The notes beneath the pieces were generated by a model. That model had not been told where the DNA came from. It searched no databases and was given only the letters and a program-made list of their open reading frames with translations. This document shows positions 26,095-33,848 of a stretch of DNA of 64,000 bases, one piece after another. The stretch is from NCBI GenBank assembly GCA_005883575.1, contig VBFH01000033.1, forward strand, positions 1 through 64,000. The letters are read 5' to 3'. A program made the translations under genes and the position numbers. This stretch comes from Chloroflexota bacterium (GTDB lineage: Bacteria > Chloroflexota > Dormibacteria > Dormibacterales > Dormibacteraceae). How positions within the stretch are numbered: position 1 is the stretch's first letter; each line of letters starts with the position of its first letter.

Positions 26095-27077
26095 TGCCTT
26101 CTTTCTCCTTTCGCCGCCTGGACGGTCCCGACCAGCCGGGTCCCGGTCTCGCCTCGCAAGGCTGCCGCCAGCCGATCTGTCGACGTGATGAGCACCTCAC
26201 CGCCTCCCGCCCGCAGGTAGTCGAGCGCCGCCCGGATCTTCGGTCCCATGCTGCCGGGCGGGAACTGACCCTCGGCCAGGTGGCGCTCCGCCTCCTCGAG
26301 CGTGATCCGGTCCAGGAATCGCTGATCCGGCTTGCCGAAGTTCACCGCCACCTGCGGCACCCCGGTCGTGATCACGAAAAGGTCGGCCCCGATTCCTGCG
26401 GCCAGCAGCGACGAGGCGAAATCCTTGTCGATCACTGCCTCGATGCCGTGGAAGCCGCCTCCCGGCTCCTCCACGACCGGGATCCCGCCGCCGCCTGCGG
26501 CGATGACGATGAACCCGCCTCGGACCAGCGCGGCCACGGCGTCCAGCTCGAGGACTCGTATCGGTCGTGGAGAGGCGACCACCCGCCGCCAGCCGCGGCC
26601 CGAGTCCTCCACCATCGCCCAGCCCTCGCGTGCTCGCAGCTCCATAGCCTCGGCAGCTGGGAACCACGAGCCGATGGGCTTGGTCGGATTCGACAACGCA
26701 GGGTCCGTCTCGCTAACCACGGTATGGGTGATGACTGCGACCACCGTTCGATCGACCCCGGTCGCCCGGAGCTCGTTGGTCAGCGCGCCGCTGACGATGT
26801 AGCCGATGCCACCCTGCGAGTCCGCCACCGCGACGTCGAGTCCGATGCGCGGGATGTTGGTGTCGATGCGGGCGACGATGTCGGAGCGGCGAAGGATGAA
26901 GCCGGCCTGGGGCCCGTTGCCGTGCGTCACCACGACTGTCCATCCGTCGGCCACCATGGCGGCGATCTCGTGCGAGATCCGGGACGCGGCTATGAACTGA
27001 TCGGCGATGCTGCCGTGCTGGTTGTCCGGCACCAGGGCGTTGCCACCGATCGCGACCACGGCGGTGCGGTTGCTCAC
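26091..27077 (-). CDS. arcC: Carbamate kinase
   Basis: 328 aa from a GTG overlapping the upstream stop (GTGA). Amino-acid-kinase family motifs: VVAIGGNALVPDNQHGS, VVTHGNGPQAGFIL, NPTKPIGSWF, IVIAAGGGGIPVVEEP, GIEAVIDKDFASSLLA and GSMGPKIRAALDYL. It makes ATP from carbamoyl phosphate and ADP, giving ammonia and CO2. In this cluster it would drain the product of the FdrA/DUF1116/DUF2877 carbamoyltransferase, as YbcF (AllK) does in E. coli allantoin fermentation. The arc symbol is used for the enzyme, not to imply arginine deiminase. Confidence 0.92.
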   Translation of the reverse strand: MSNRTAVVAIGGNALVPDNQHGSIADQFIAASRISHEIAAMVADGWTVVVTHGNGPQAGFILRRSDIVARIDTNIPRIGLDVAVADSQGGIGYIVSGALTNELRATGVDRTVVAVITHTVVSETDPALSNPTKPIGSWFPAAEAMELRAREGWAMVEDSGRGWRRVVASPRPIRVLELDAVAALVRGGFIVIAAGGGGIPVVEEPGGGFHGIEAVIDKDFASSLLAAGIGADLFVITTGVPQVAVNFGKPDQRFLDRITLEEAERHLAEGQFPPGSMGPKIRAALDYLRAGGGEVLITSTDRLAAALRGETGTRLVGTVQAAKGERRQ

Positions 27078-28480
27078 AGCCCGGCTTCGACGGCGGCCAG
27101 CGCCTCGACGAAGCACGCGATCGGCGCGCGAGCGATGCCGGCGCCGATCTGACCGACACCTGGACGGCGGTGCGCGATCCCCGTGTCGATAACCGGCGCC
27201 GAGCCTGTGTCCAGCACCTTGCGCAGGTCGATCCCGGTCGGGCTTCCGAGGAATCTCAACGGCGGCAGCTGGAAGTCGCGGCTGCGGGCGAGCGTTATGT
27301 CCGCCATCTCGACCGTGTAAGCCATCGCGTCCGCCGGCGTGCCGCCGACGAATCCGACGACCGCCGGCGCCGCCGCCATCGCGAAGCCGCCGATGCCGGC
27401 CGTCTCGGTGATCGCGCTGTCGCCGAGGTCAGGGTTAGCGTCCTCTGGACCGTAGCCCGGGAAGTACAGGCCGTCCGGAACCGGCGCCGGCGTGACGAAC
27501 CAGCGCTCTCCGCAGCCGCTCACGCGAATGCCGAAGTCGACCCCGTTGCGCGCCATCGTGGTCACGAGCGTGGAGTGGGGGACGCCCTCGCCCGCCGCCG
27601 TCATCAGCTTGCAGGCCGCCATGTTGGCGTTGAGCGCGAAATGGTTGTTGTCGCGCATGAACTCCAGGACGCGTACGCCCGCCTCGCCCTGCCGCGCCAG
27701 GGCGGGCGCCAGCTGCCTGCTCCACAGCGAGGTCGAGCCGACGTTGCGGTTGTGGCACTCGTCGCCCATTTGCAGCGCCTGCGCGATGTTCGACTTCATG
27801 TTGATCGGCTCCTTCAGCGAGCGGAGGGCGGCCCCCAGCGTGGGCCCGACCTCCGCGACCATCCACCGCAGCTTGGTCAGCACCTCATCGTCGTTGGCGC
27901 CGAAGCGCAGCGCCTTGCCGATTCCCTCGTTGAGGTTTGAGTACGCGCGCCTTCCCGTCGAAGGGTCCTCGAGCACGTAGACCGGCATCGAGGGCGAGAT
28001 GAGCCCCGCCATCGGGCCGACCGCGTCGTGGTGATGGCACGGCGCGAACTTCACGTCACCCGACGCCGCGATCTCCTCCGCGCGTACCAGGTCCGGCGCC
28101 CAGCCCTCGAGCACGATCGCGCCCGCGACCGCGCCGCGCATCGGGCCACACATATGCTCCCACTCGATCGGGGGCCCGGCATGGAGCAGCAGCCGGCCTT
28201 CGGCCAGGGCGGGTATCGCCTCGCGCGCGGCGACGACGTCGAGCAGCACGGCCTGCGCCGCCAGCACCAGCTCGATCGCGGTCGCGTTGGCCTTCTCGAT
28301 CCGCTCGTCGTTCATGAGCCGCGCGAGCCGCATCGCCGCGTCCGCGTCGCCCAGCGCGGGCGGACGCCAGTCGAGCGTGATCACCGAAACCCCGGCGGCG
28401 GCGATCGGCTCCGCGAAGCTGGCGAGCCCGACGTTGACCGCCTTCAGCTCACCGGCCATCAGCTCGTCGAGCCCGCTCAC
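27074..28480 (-). CDS. DUF1116 protein, YlbE/AllG-like carbamoyltransferase subunit
   Basis: 468 aa from a GTG overlapping the FdrA stop (GTGA). DUF1116 signatures: VSVITLDWRPPALGDADAAM, GPPIEWEHMCGPMRGAVAGA, FAPCHHHDAVGPMAGLISPS, GDECHNRNVGST and GGTPADAMAYTVEMADITLA. In E. coli the DUF1116 protein YlbE (AllG) is a subunit of oxamate carbamoyltransferase, which phosphorolyses oxalurate to oxamate and carbamoyl phosphate. The gene order fdrA, DUF1116, carbamate kinase with 4-bp couplings argues for the same complex here, though on a possibly different substrate. Confidence 0.88.
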   Translation of the reverse strand: MSGLDELMAGELKAVNVGLASFAEPIAAAGVSVITLDWRPPALGDADAAMRLARLMNDERIEKANATAIELVLAAQAVLLDVVAAREAIPALAEGRLLLHAGPPIEWEHMCGPMRGAVAGAIVLEGWAPDLVRAEEIAASGDVKFAPCHHHDAVGPMAGLISPSMPVYVLEDPSTGRRAYSNLNEGIGKALRFGANDDEVLTKLRWMVAEVGPTLGAALRSLKEPINMKSNIAQALQMGDECHNRNVGSTSLWSRQLAPALARQGEAGVRVLEFMRDNNHFALNANMAACKLMTAAGEGVPHSTLVTTMARNGVDFGIRVSGCGERWFVTPAPVPDGLYFPGYGPEDANPDLGDSAITETAGIGGFAMAAAPAVVGFVGGTPADAMAYTVEMADITLARSRDFQLPPLRFLGSPTGIDLRKVLDTGSAPVIDTGIAHRRPGVGQIGAGIARAPIACFVEALAAVEAGL

Positions 28481-29958
28481 ACCCGCGCCCCCACCAGGTC
28501 GGCCGCCAGCTGGACCGCCGCCGTGCTGCTCGGCGCCAGGACCGCGCCCGCCTCGGAGAGCTCGCGGTGCTGCGCGGCCAGGCTCTGACGGTCGCCGGGC
28601 GTGCCGCACACGAAAGCGATGACCAGCGGCCCGCCCTCCGCCTCCCTGATCGCGGGCGCCAGCGCCCCGGCCGGGTCGTCGGCCGAGCCCGTGCCCAGCA
28701 CGACGTCGAGAAGGACGACCGCGGTGTCCGGTGCTTGGATCGCCGCGCGCACGAACTCGACCCTCAGGGTCGGGTCGATCATCGGGTGGGGACGGCCGAC
28801 GGTGAACTGGTCCGCGCCGAGGTCGAGCACGAGGTGGCCGGGTGGGAACGCGATCGGATGGCCGCTCACCCAATGGCCGATCGACGTCTTGACGTCGCCC
28901 AGCAGCAGGCTCGCCTCGTAGGCGAAGGTGCCGCCGGAGAAGATCGCCCGGATAGCGGTCCGGCCGCCGGCGACCCTTGTCGCGACCGGCGGTGCGGGCG
29001 CGGCGTGCATGGTGCGACCGAGTGACAGGCCGCATGCGATCCCGGCGGCCTCCGCCAGCGTGGTGGCGGGGTGCACGTTCGGCGCGGTCGCCTCGAGCTT
29101 CGAGCCGATGAAGTTGACAACGACCTGCTTTTCCGAGCGGGCTGCCCGCTCCATCACCTTCTGGGCCACGCTCGGCGCCGGCGGCTTGGACACGAGCACG
29201 ACGACCTTGGTGGCGGGGTCGGCGTCCAGCGCCTCGAACGCGAACAGCATCGAGCGGGCCCCGACCTTCTCCGACAGGTCGTGGCTGCCCACGCCGATCA
29301 GCTGGCTCACGCCTGCGCCCCCGGCGTCGACGAGGCAGGAGATCTCCTGGCTGCCCGTGCCGGACGCCCCGATCAGACCGATGTCGCCGCGCCGGACCGC
29401 GTTCGCGAAGCCGAGCGGGACACCGTTGATGATCGCGGTGCCGCAGTCCGGGCCCATGACAAGCAGCCCGCGGTGCGAGGCCTCCTCTTTGAGCATCACC
29501 TCGTCCTCGACCGGCACGTTGTCGCTGAACAGGAAAACGTGCATGCCGAGCTTCAGCGCCTTCAGCGCCTCGGCCGCGGCGTACGCGCCAGGCGTCGAGA
29601 TCAGGGCCAGGTTGGCGCCCGCCACCTGGGCCAGGGCGCGGGGCCGGCGCGCGCCATGCTCCCCTGCGGACGTGGGCGCCGGCAAGGCGGTCAGCCCGGT
29701 CTCCGCATCCGCCAGCAGGCCGTCGACAAGGTTGTCCTCGGAGCGGACCGCGATCACCAGATCGTTCGGCCCAGCAGAGCTGCCGGCATCGTCCAGGAGC
29801 CCGGCCTCGCGCAGGATGTCCTTGTTGGCCGGCGTGCCCATCATCAGTGAGGCATCGTCGACCTCAGGCCGGGCCGTCAGCCCGGCGGCGATTCGCATCA
29901 GCACAACCGAGTCGAAGTACGCGTTGCGCTTGACCCGCGTTTTCGCGACCAGCGACAT
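28477..29958 (-). CDS. fdrA: FdrA/AllF-like acyl-CoA-synthetase-fold subunit
   Basis: 493 aa from the ATG at 29958 (a TTG at 29967 would add 3). It has the FdrA pattern of a succinyl-CoA-synthetase-like protein: LMMGTPANKDILREAGL, GLLVMGPDCGTAIINGVPLG, DIGLIGASGTGSQEISCLVD and VSQLIGVGSHDLSEKVG. In E. coli FdrA (AllF) works with YlbE and YlbF as oxamate carbamoyltransferase. It is the first gene of the seven-gene minus-strand cluster and faces the PucR regulator gene across about 100 bp. TAGAGT ends 8 nt before the ATG. Confidence 0.9.
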   Translation of the reverse strand: MSLVAKTRVKRNAYFDSVVLMRIAAGLTARPEVDDASLMMGTPANKDILREAGLLDDAGSSAGPNDLVIAVRSEDNLVDGLLADAETGLTALPAPTSAGEHGARRPRALAQVAGANLALISTPGAYAAAEALKALKLGMHVFLFSDNVPVEDEVMLKEEASHRGLLVMGPDCGTAIINGVPLGFANAVRRGDIGLIGASGTGSQEISCLVDAGGAGVSQLIGVGSHDLSEKVGARSMLFAFEALDADPATKVVVLVSKPPAPSVAQKVMERAARSEKQVVVNFIGSKLEATAPNVHPATTLAEAAGIACGLSLGRTMHAAPAPPVATRVAGGRTAIRAIFSGGTFAYEASLLLGDVKTSIGHWVSGHPIAFPPGHLVLDLGADQFTVGRPHPMIDPTLRVEFVRAAIQAPDTAVVLLDVVLGTGSADDPAGALAPAIREAEGGPLVIAFVCGTPGDRQSLAAQHRELSEAGAVLAPSSTAAVQLAADLVGARV

Positions 29959-29966
29959 CAGGCGCA

Positions 29967-29972
29967 ACTCTA
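29967..29972 (-). promoter_or_regulatory. Putative leaderless -10 box of the fdrA operon
   Basis: TAGAGT on the minus strand, followed by 8 nt and the ATG at 29958. It lies in the roughly 100-bp divergent region shared with pucR, the likely place for PucR control. No obvious operator palindrome was found. Confidence 0.4.
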
Positions 29973-30043
29973 GGCCTGGCCGCCTGCTCCGTCACTGGCG
30001 CCTCCCGCCCGAAATTCCGCCCTTGGATTGGCAGGATTCGCCA

Positions 30044-30049
30044 TATAGT
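30044..30049 (+). promoter_or_regulatory. Putative leaderless -10 box of the pucR-type gene
   Basis: TATAGT is followed by exactly 7 nt and the GTG at 30057. A possible -35, TTGGAT, is at 30023-30028 (15-nt spacer, short of the ideal). Confidence 0.5.
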
Positions 30050-30056
30050 TCGGTGC

Positions 30057-31613
30057 GTGAGCGTGGCGCGGGTCGAGCCCGCGACGCACCGCGTCGGGAT
30101 CACCGTCCGGGAGGCGCTCGTCCTGCCGTCCCTGGCGCGCGGCCGTCTGGCCGCCGGCGCCCGCGGCCTGGAGCGCCGGATCACCTCGGTGAACATGATG
30201 GAGGTCCCCGACATCGGGGCCTACCTGCGCGCCGGCGAGCTGCTGGTGACGACGGCCTATCCGCTGCGCGACGACGCCCGCGCTGTCAACGAGCTGGTCC
30301 AGATGCTCGCGTTGAAGGGCCTCGCGGGCCTCGCGCTGAAGCCCGGCCGCTACATCGAGGCCCTGCCGGGGGCCATGGTCGCGGGCGCCGAGCGCCTCGG
30401 CTTCCCGCTCATCGAGCTGCCCGACGACGCGTCGTTCAACGACATCCTGGCCGACGTGCTCGGCTCGATCCTGAACCGGCACGCGCTGCAGCTCGAGCGG
30501 GCCCGGGCCATCCACGACCGGCTGAACGCGGTCGCGCTCGCGGGCGGATCGCTCCACGAGCTGATCGACGCGCTCTCGTCGCTGGTCGGCCAGGCGAGTG
30601 CGGTGTTCGACACCCACGGCGAGGTGGTGGCGTCGGTCGGAGTGCAGCCTGTTTCGCGGTCTCCGCGCACCTCGCGTCCCATCCAGGCCGGCCCGCAGCG
30701 CCACGGCGAGATGGTGCTTTGGACGGACGAAGCGGAGCTCGGGTTGGACGGCGTCATAGCGCTGGAGCACGCAGCGACCATCGCCGCGCTGGAGATGGCG
30801 CAGGCGCGCCTGCTGCTGTCACGCGAGCAGCGCCACCGCGTGCTGCTGCTGGAGGAGCTCGTCTCGGGTCGCCCGCAAAACTCGGGCGAGATCGCGGAGC
30901 GTGTGGCGGCGTATGGATGGAATCTGGCCACGCCGCGGGCGGCGCTCGTCGCAATCGTGCGCAACGACGCCGGCGACTCGCCTGAGGTCGGCGGGCGTCC
31001 GCTGGAGGAGCAGCTCCTCACCCAAATGCGCTCGGTGCTGGGCCGTGAGGCGATCGGTTGGGGGCTGCGCTCAGGGATCGCGGTCCTGGCGGAGGCCGAC
31101 GGATCCGCCGTGACGACCGTGAAGAGCGCCGCCGATCGCCTGGCCGCAGCCATCCGGCGCGAGCATCCGGCGCTGCACGTCGCGGTTGGGATCGGACGCG
31201 TTTGCGCCGGCGCCGAAGATCTTCATCACAGCTACCGCGAGGCGCAGGAGGCCGCGAGCCTCGGTCATGAGCTGAGGGGATCGGACTTCGTCATCAGTCG
31301 CGAGGAGCTGGGTGTCTACCGGCTGCTCCAGTCGCTGGTTGCCGACGAGACCCTGCGTCGCTTCTGCGAAGAGACGCTGAGGCCCCTGCTCGACTACGAC
31401 ACACGGCACCGCGGCTCCCTGGTGCGGACCCTGGAGACCTACCTGAGGCTCGACCGCAACAAGGCGGCGGCCGCGCGCGAGCTGTTCGTGCACTACAACA
31501 CCCTTCGCTACCGGCTGCAGCAGATCTCGACTCTCACCGGCGGGCTCGACCGTCACCCGACGAGCCGGCTTGCTCTGGAGGTCGCGGTCCACGGGCTGAA
31601 GCTTCTGCGCTGA
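30057..31613 (+). CDS. PucR-family transcriptional regulator
   Basis: 518 aa. The N-terminal PucR domain (about 15-145: TVREALVLPSLARGRLAAGA, MEVPDIGAYLRAGELLVTTA) is followed by a linker and a GGDEF-like region. The C-terminal PucR helix-turn-helix has SLVRTLETYLRLDRNKAAAA and LFVHYNTLRYRLQQIS. PucR in Bacillus activates purine/allantoin catabolism, and family members commonly sense ureide pathway compounds. Divergent placement next to fdrA makes it the probable local regulator of the seven-gene cluster. The likely transcript is leaderless. Confidence 0.9.
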   Translation: MSVARVEPATHRVGITVREALVLPSLARGRLAAGARGLERRITSVNMMEVPDIGAYLRAGELLVTTAYPLRDDARAVNELVQMLALKGLAGLALKPGRYIEALPGAMVAGAERLGFPLIELPDDASFNDILADVLGSILNRHALQLERARAIHDRLNAVALAGGSLHELIDALSSLVGQASAVFDTHGEVVASVGVQPVSRSPRTSRPIQAGPQRHGEMVLWTDEAELGLDGVIALEHAATIAALEMAQARLLLSREQRHRVLLLEELVSGRPQNSGEIAERVAAYGWNLATPRAALVAIVRNDAGDSPEVGGRPLEEQLLTQMRSVLGREAIGWGLRSGIAVLAEADGSAVTTVKSAADRLAAAIRREHPALHVAVGIGRVCAGAEDLHHSYREAQEAASLGHELRGSDFVISREELGVYRLLQSLVADETLRRFCEETLRPLLDYDTRHRGSLVRTLETYLRLDRNKAAAARELFVHYNTLRYRLQQISTLTGGLDRHPTSRLALEVAVHGLKLLR

Positions 31614-31614
31614 G

Positions 31615-31631
31615 CGCCCGATGGCTGGGCG
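31615..31631. terminator. Weak GC hairpin after the PucR gene
   Basis: CGCCC and GGGCG form a 5-bp stem with a 7-nt loop, starting 1 bp after the stop codon. It has no T-run and is listed as a weak candidate only. Confidence 0.25.
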
Positions 31632-31681
31632 GCATCGAGTGAGCCGGCGAGTCTTGCGCCTCAGCCGATCCTCGTGCACAG

Positions 31682-31687
31682 TACTTT
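31682..31687 (+). promoter_or_regulatory. Putative leaderless -10 box of the FAD-oxidase operon
   Basis: TACTTT is followed by exactly 7 nt and the ATG at 31695. This supports 31695 as the true start rather than the in-frame GTG at 31674, which lies upstream of the box. Confidence 0.45.
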
Positions 31688-31694
31688 CGGCGAC

Positions 31695-33050
31695 ATGATC
31701 GGCGAGCGTGCTGACTTCCGAAGCCTGGCCGGTGAGATCGCCGGCGAAATCATTCTGCCCGGTGACGCCGGCTACGAGGCGGGACGGCGGGTCTGGAACG
31801 GCATGATCGACAAGCGCCCACTGGGCATAGTCCGATGCTCCGGGTCCGGCGATGTCCTCGCGGCCATCGCCTTCGCGAGAGCCTACGGAATCGTCGTGGC
31901 GGTTCGGGGCGGAAGTCACAACATCGCGGGCAACGCGACGTGTGACGACGGCCTGGTGATCGACCTCTCGCCTATGAAAAGCATTGATGTTGATCAGACC
32001 AGGCGGAGGGTGCGAGTCGATGGCGGGGTCGTATGGGGTGAGCTCGACGCGGCGACGCAGAGGTTCGGACTTGCCACCAATGGCGGGCTGATGCCGTCCA
32101 CCGGCATCGCCGGCTTCACCCTCGGCGGCGGCCTGGGTCACCTGATGCGAAGTTACGGCCTGGCTTGCGACAGCCTGGTCTCGGCTGAGGTGGTGACTGC
32201 CGACGGTCGCAAGCTCATGGCGAGCGCCGAACAGAATGACGATCTCTACTGGGCGATCCGCGGCGGCGGCGGCAACTTTGGCGTGGTGACCTCCTTTGAG
32301 TTCCGCCTCCACGAGGTCGGCCCAATCATGCTTGGAGGACGCCTGGGTTATCCGCTGGCTGACGGACCTGAAGTCTTGCGGTTCTATCGCGAGTTCATCG
32401 CCGGTGCACCCGACCAATTGATTGTCTATGCGGGCTTCTCGACAAGCCCCGAGGGCGAGCCGCGGCTCGGGATGCGCGCGGTTTTCAACGGCCCCATCGC
32501 CGAAGGCGAATCACTGCTCAAGCCGCTCCGCCAGTTCGGCACCCCGGTCCAGGATGACATCAAGCCACGTACGTACGTGGACATTCAGAAGATCGTCGAG
32601 CCGATGTTTCCGCCCGGTCGGCTCAACTACTGGAAGGCCAACTTTGTCGACATCTTGAGTGACGAGCTGATCGACCTTCTGGTCGCGGCTTACGGCCGAG
32701 TTCCCTCGCGGTACTCGAACATTGCAGTGGAACCGATGGGTGGCGTCGTCGCGCGCGTACCTGACACTGACACTGCCTTCCATCACCGCGCACCCGCTTA
32801 CAGCCTGCTGATCCTTGGAGGATGGCTTGGCGCAAACGAGAGCGAGGCCAACATCGCCTGGGTTCGCGAGCTCTGGGATGCGACCCGCCCTCTCTCATCG
32901 AGCGCTGTGTATGTCAACTACCTCGGGGCGGAAGGCGATGCCAGGGTCAAGGACGCTTATGGTCCGAACCACGCGCGGCTCTCCGAGATCAAGCGCAAAT
33001 ACGACCCTGACAACTTCTTTCGACTCAATCAGAACGTCGAGCCGGCATAA
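31695..33050 (+). CDS. FAD-linked oxidase (berberine-bridge-enzyme-like, PCMH fold)
   Basis: 451 aa from the ATG at 31695. PCMH-type FAD domain: AVRGGSHNIAGNATCDDGLV with the likely FAD-linking His, LVIDLSPMKSIDVD, TNGGLMPSTGIAGFTLGGGL and GHLMRSYGLACDSLVSAEVV. The C-terminal BBE element KYDPDNFFRLNQNV is present. The second cysteine linkage found in bicovalent members is absent at the usual site (LMPSTG instead of LCPxxG). Such enzymes oxidise sugars, alkaloids or polyketides. It heads a three-gene operon with a cyclase-family hydrolase and a ThDP enzyme. Confidence 0.85.
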   Translation: MIGERADFRSLAGEIAGEIILPGDAGYEAGRRVWNGMIDKRPLGIVRCSGSGDVLAAIAFARAYGIVVAVRGGSHNIAGNATCDDGLVIDLSPMKSIDVDQTRRRVRVDGGVVWGELDAATQRFGLATNGGLMPSTGIAGFTLGGGLGHLMRSYGLACDSLVSAEVVTADGRKLMASAEQNDDLYWAIRGGGGNFGVVTSFEFRLHEVGPIMLGGRLGYPLADGPEVLRFYREFIAGAPDQLIVYAGFSTSPEGEPRLGMRAVFNGPIAEGESLLKPLRQFGTPVQDDIKPRTYVDIQKIVEPMFPPGRLNYWKANFVDILSDELIDLLVAAYGRVPSRYSNIAVEPMGGVVARVPDTDTAFHHRAPAYSLLILGGWLGANESEANIAWVRELWDATRPLSSSAVYVNYLGAEGDARVKDAYGPNHARLSEIKRKYDPDNFFRLNQNVEPA

Positions 33051-33064
33051 GCCGTGGTCTCAGA

Positions 33065-33841
33065 ATGGATTCAGTGCTAAAGGATCTCATCGCAGCAATC
33101 GCGGACTCGAGGATCGAGGTGATCGATCTGACAGCACCGCTCTCTGAAAAGACGCCGATCATTCAGCTTCCGCCACCGTTCGCAAACACAAGGCGCTTCG
33201 AGCTGACGCAGATCAGTCACTACGACGAACGTGGACCCGCCTGGTACTGGAACGACATCGCCACGGGCGAACATGTGGGCACACACCTCGATGCACCGAT
33301 CCATTGGATCACTGGCCGCGAGCAAAGCGATGTCTCGCAAATTCCAGCTCAGCAGCTGATCGCACCAGCAGTGGTCATCGACAAAAGCCGCGAGTGCGCG
33401 AACAACCCTGACTACCTGCTGGAGGTCTCTGACATTGAGGCGTGGCAGCGCGAGCACGGTCCCCTGCCGGATGGTGGCTGGCTTCTCTACCGGACTGGAT
33501 GGGATGCTCGAGCTGGCGACCAACACAGATTTCTGAACGCAGACGATTCCGGACCCCACACACCGGGCATTTCCGTCGCGTGTGCCCGATGGCTGGCCGA
33601 GGTGGCGCGGGTCATCGGGGTAGGCGTCGAAACCGTTGGCACCGATGCTGGCAAGGCGCACAGCTTCGATCCCGCATTCCCTTGTCACGCATACCTGCTC
33701 GGTGCGGGCAAGTATGGCCTGACCCAGCTAGCCAACCTGGCTCGAGTGCCGCCGACGGGCGCGATCCTCATCGCCGGTCCTCTGCCCATCGTGCACGGTT
33801 CCGGAAGCCCGGCCCGTGTGCTGGCGCTGATCGAGCGGTAA
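33065..33841 (+). CDS. Cyclase-family metal-dependent hydrolase (kynurenine-formamidase-like)
   Basis: 258 aa. The metal motif ATGEHVGTHLDAPIHWITGR (H-x-G-T-H-x-D-x-P-x-H) identifies the cyclase/KynB family, with a supporting VGVETVGTDAGKAHSFDPAF and PCHAYLLGAGKYG. Members hydrolyse formamide bonds, lactones or cyclic amides, or act as isatin hydrolases. It starts 14 bp after the FAD oxidase and ends 7 bp before the ThDP gene, so it probably acts on the same compound. The exact substrate is unknown. Confidence 0.82.
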   Translation: MDSVLKDLIAAIADSRIEVIDLTAPLSEKTPIIQLPPPFANTRRFELTQISHYDERGPAWYWNDIATGEHVGTHLDAPIHWITGREQSDVSQIPAQQLIAPAVVIDKSRECANNPDYLLEVSDIEAWQREHGPLPDGGWLLYRTGWDARAGDQHRFLNADDSGPHTPGISVACARWLAEVARVIGVGVETVGTDAGKAHSFDPAFPCHAYLLGAGKYGLTQLANLARVPPTGAILIAGPLPIVHGSGSPARVLALIER

Positions 33842-33848
33842 GCAGACA

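Noticed and set aside
28928-30985. 685-aa plus-strand frame spanning fdrA and pucR
   Set aside because: It crosses two real genes in different frames and changes character at the gene boundary, as a shadow would.
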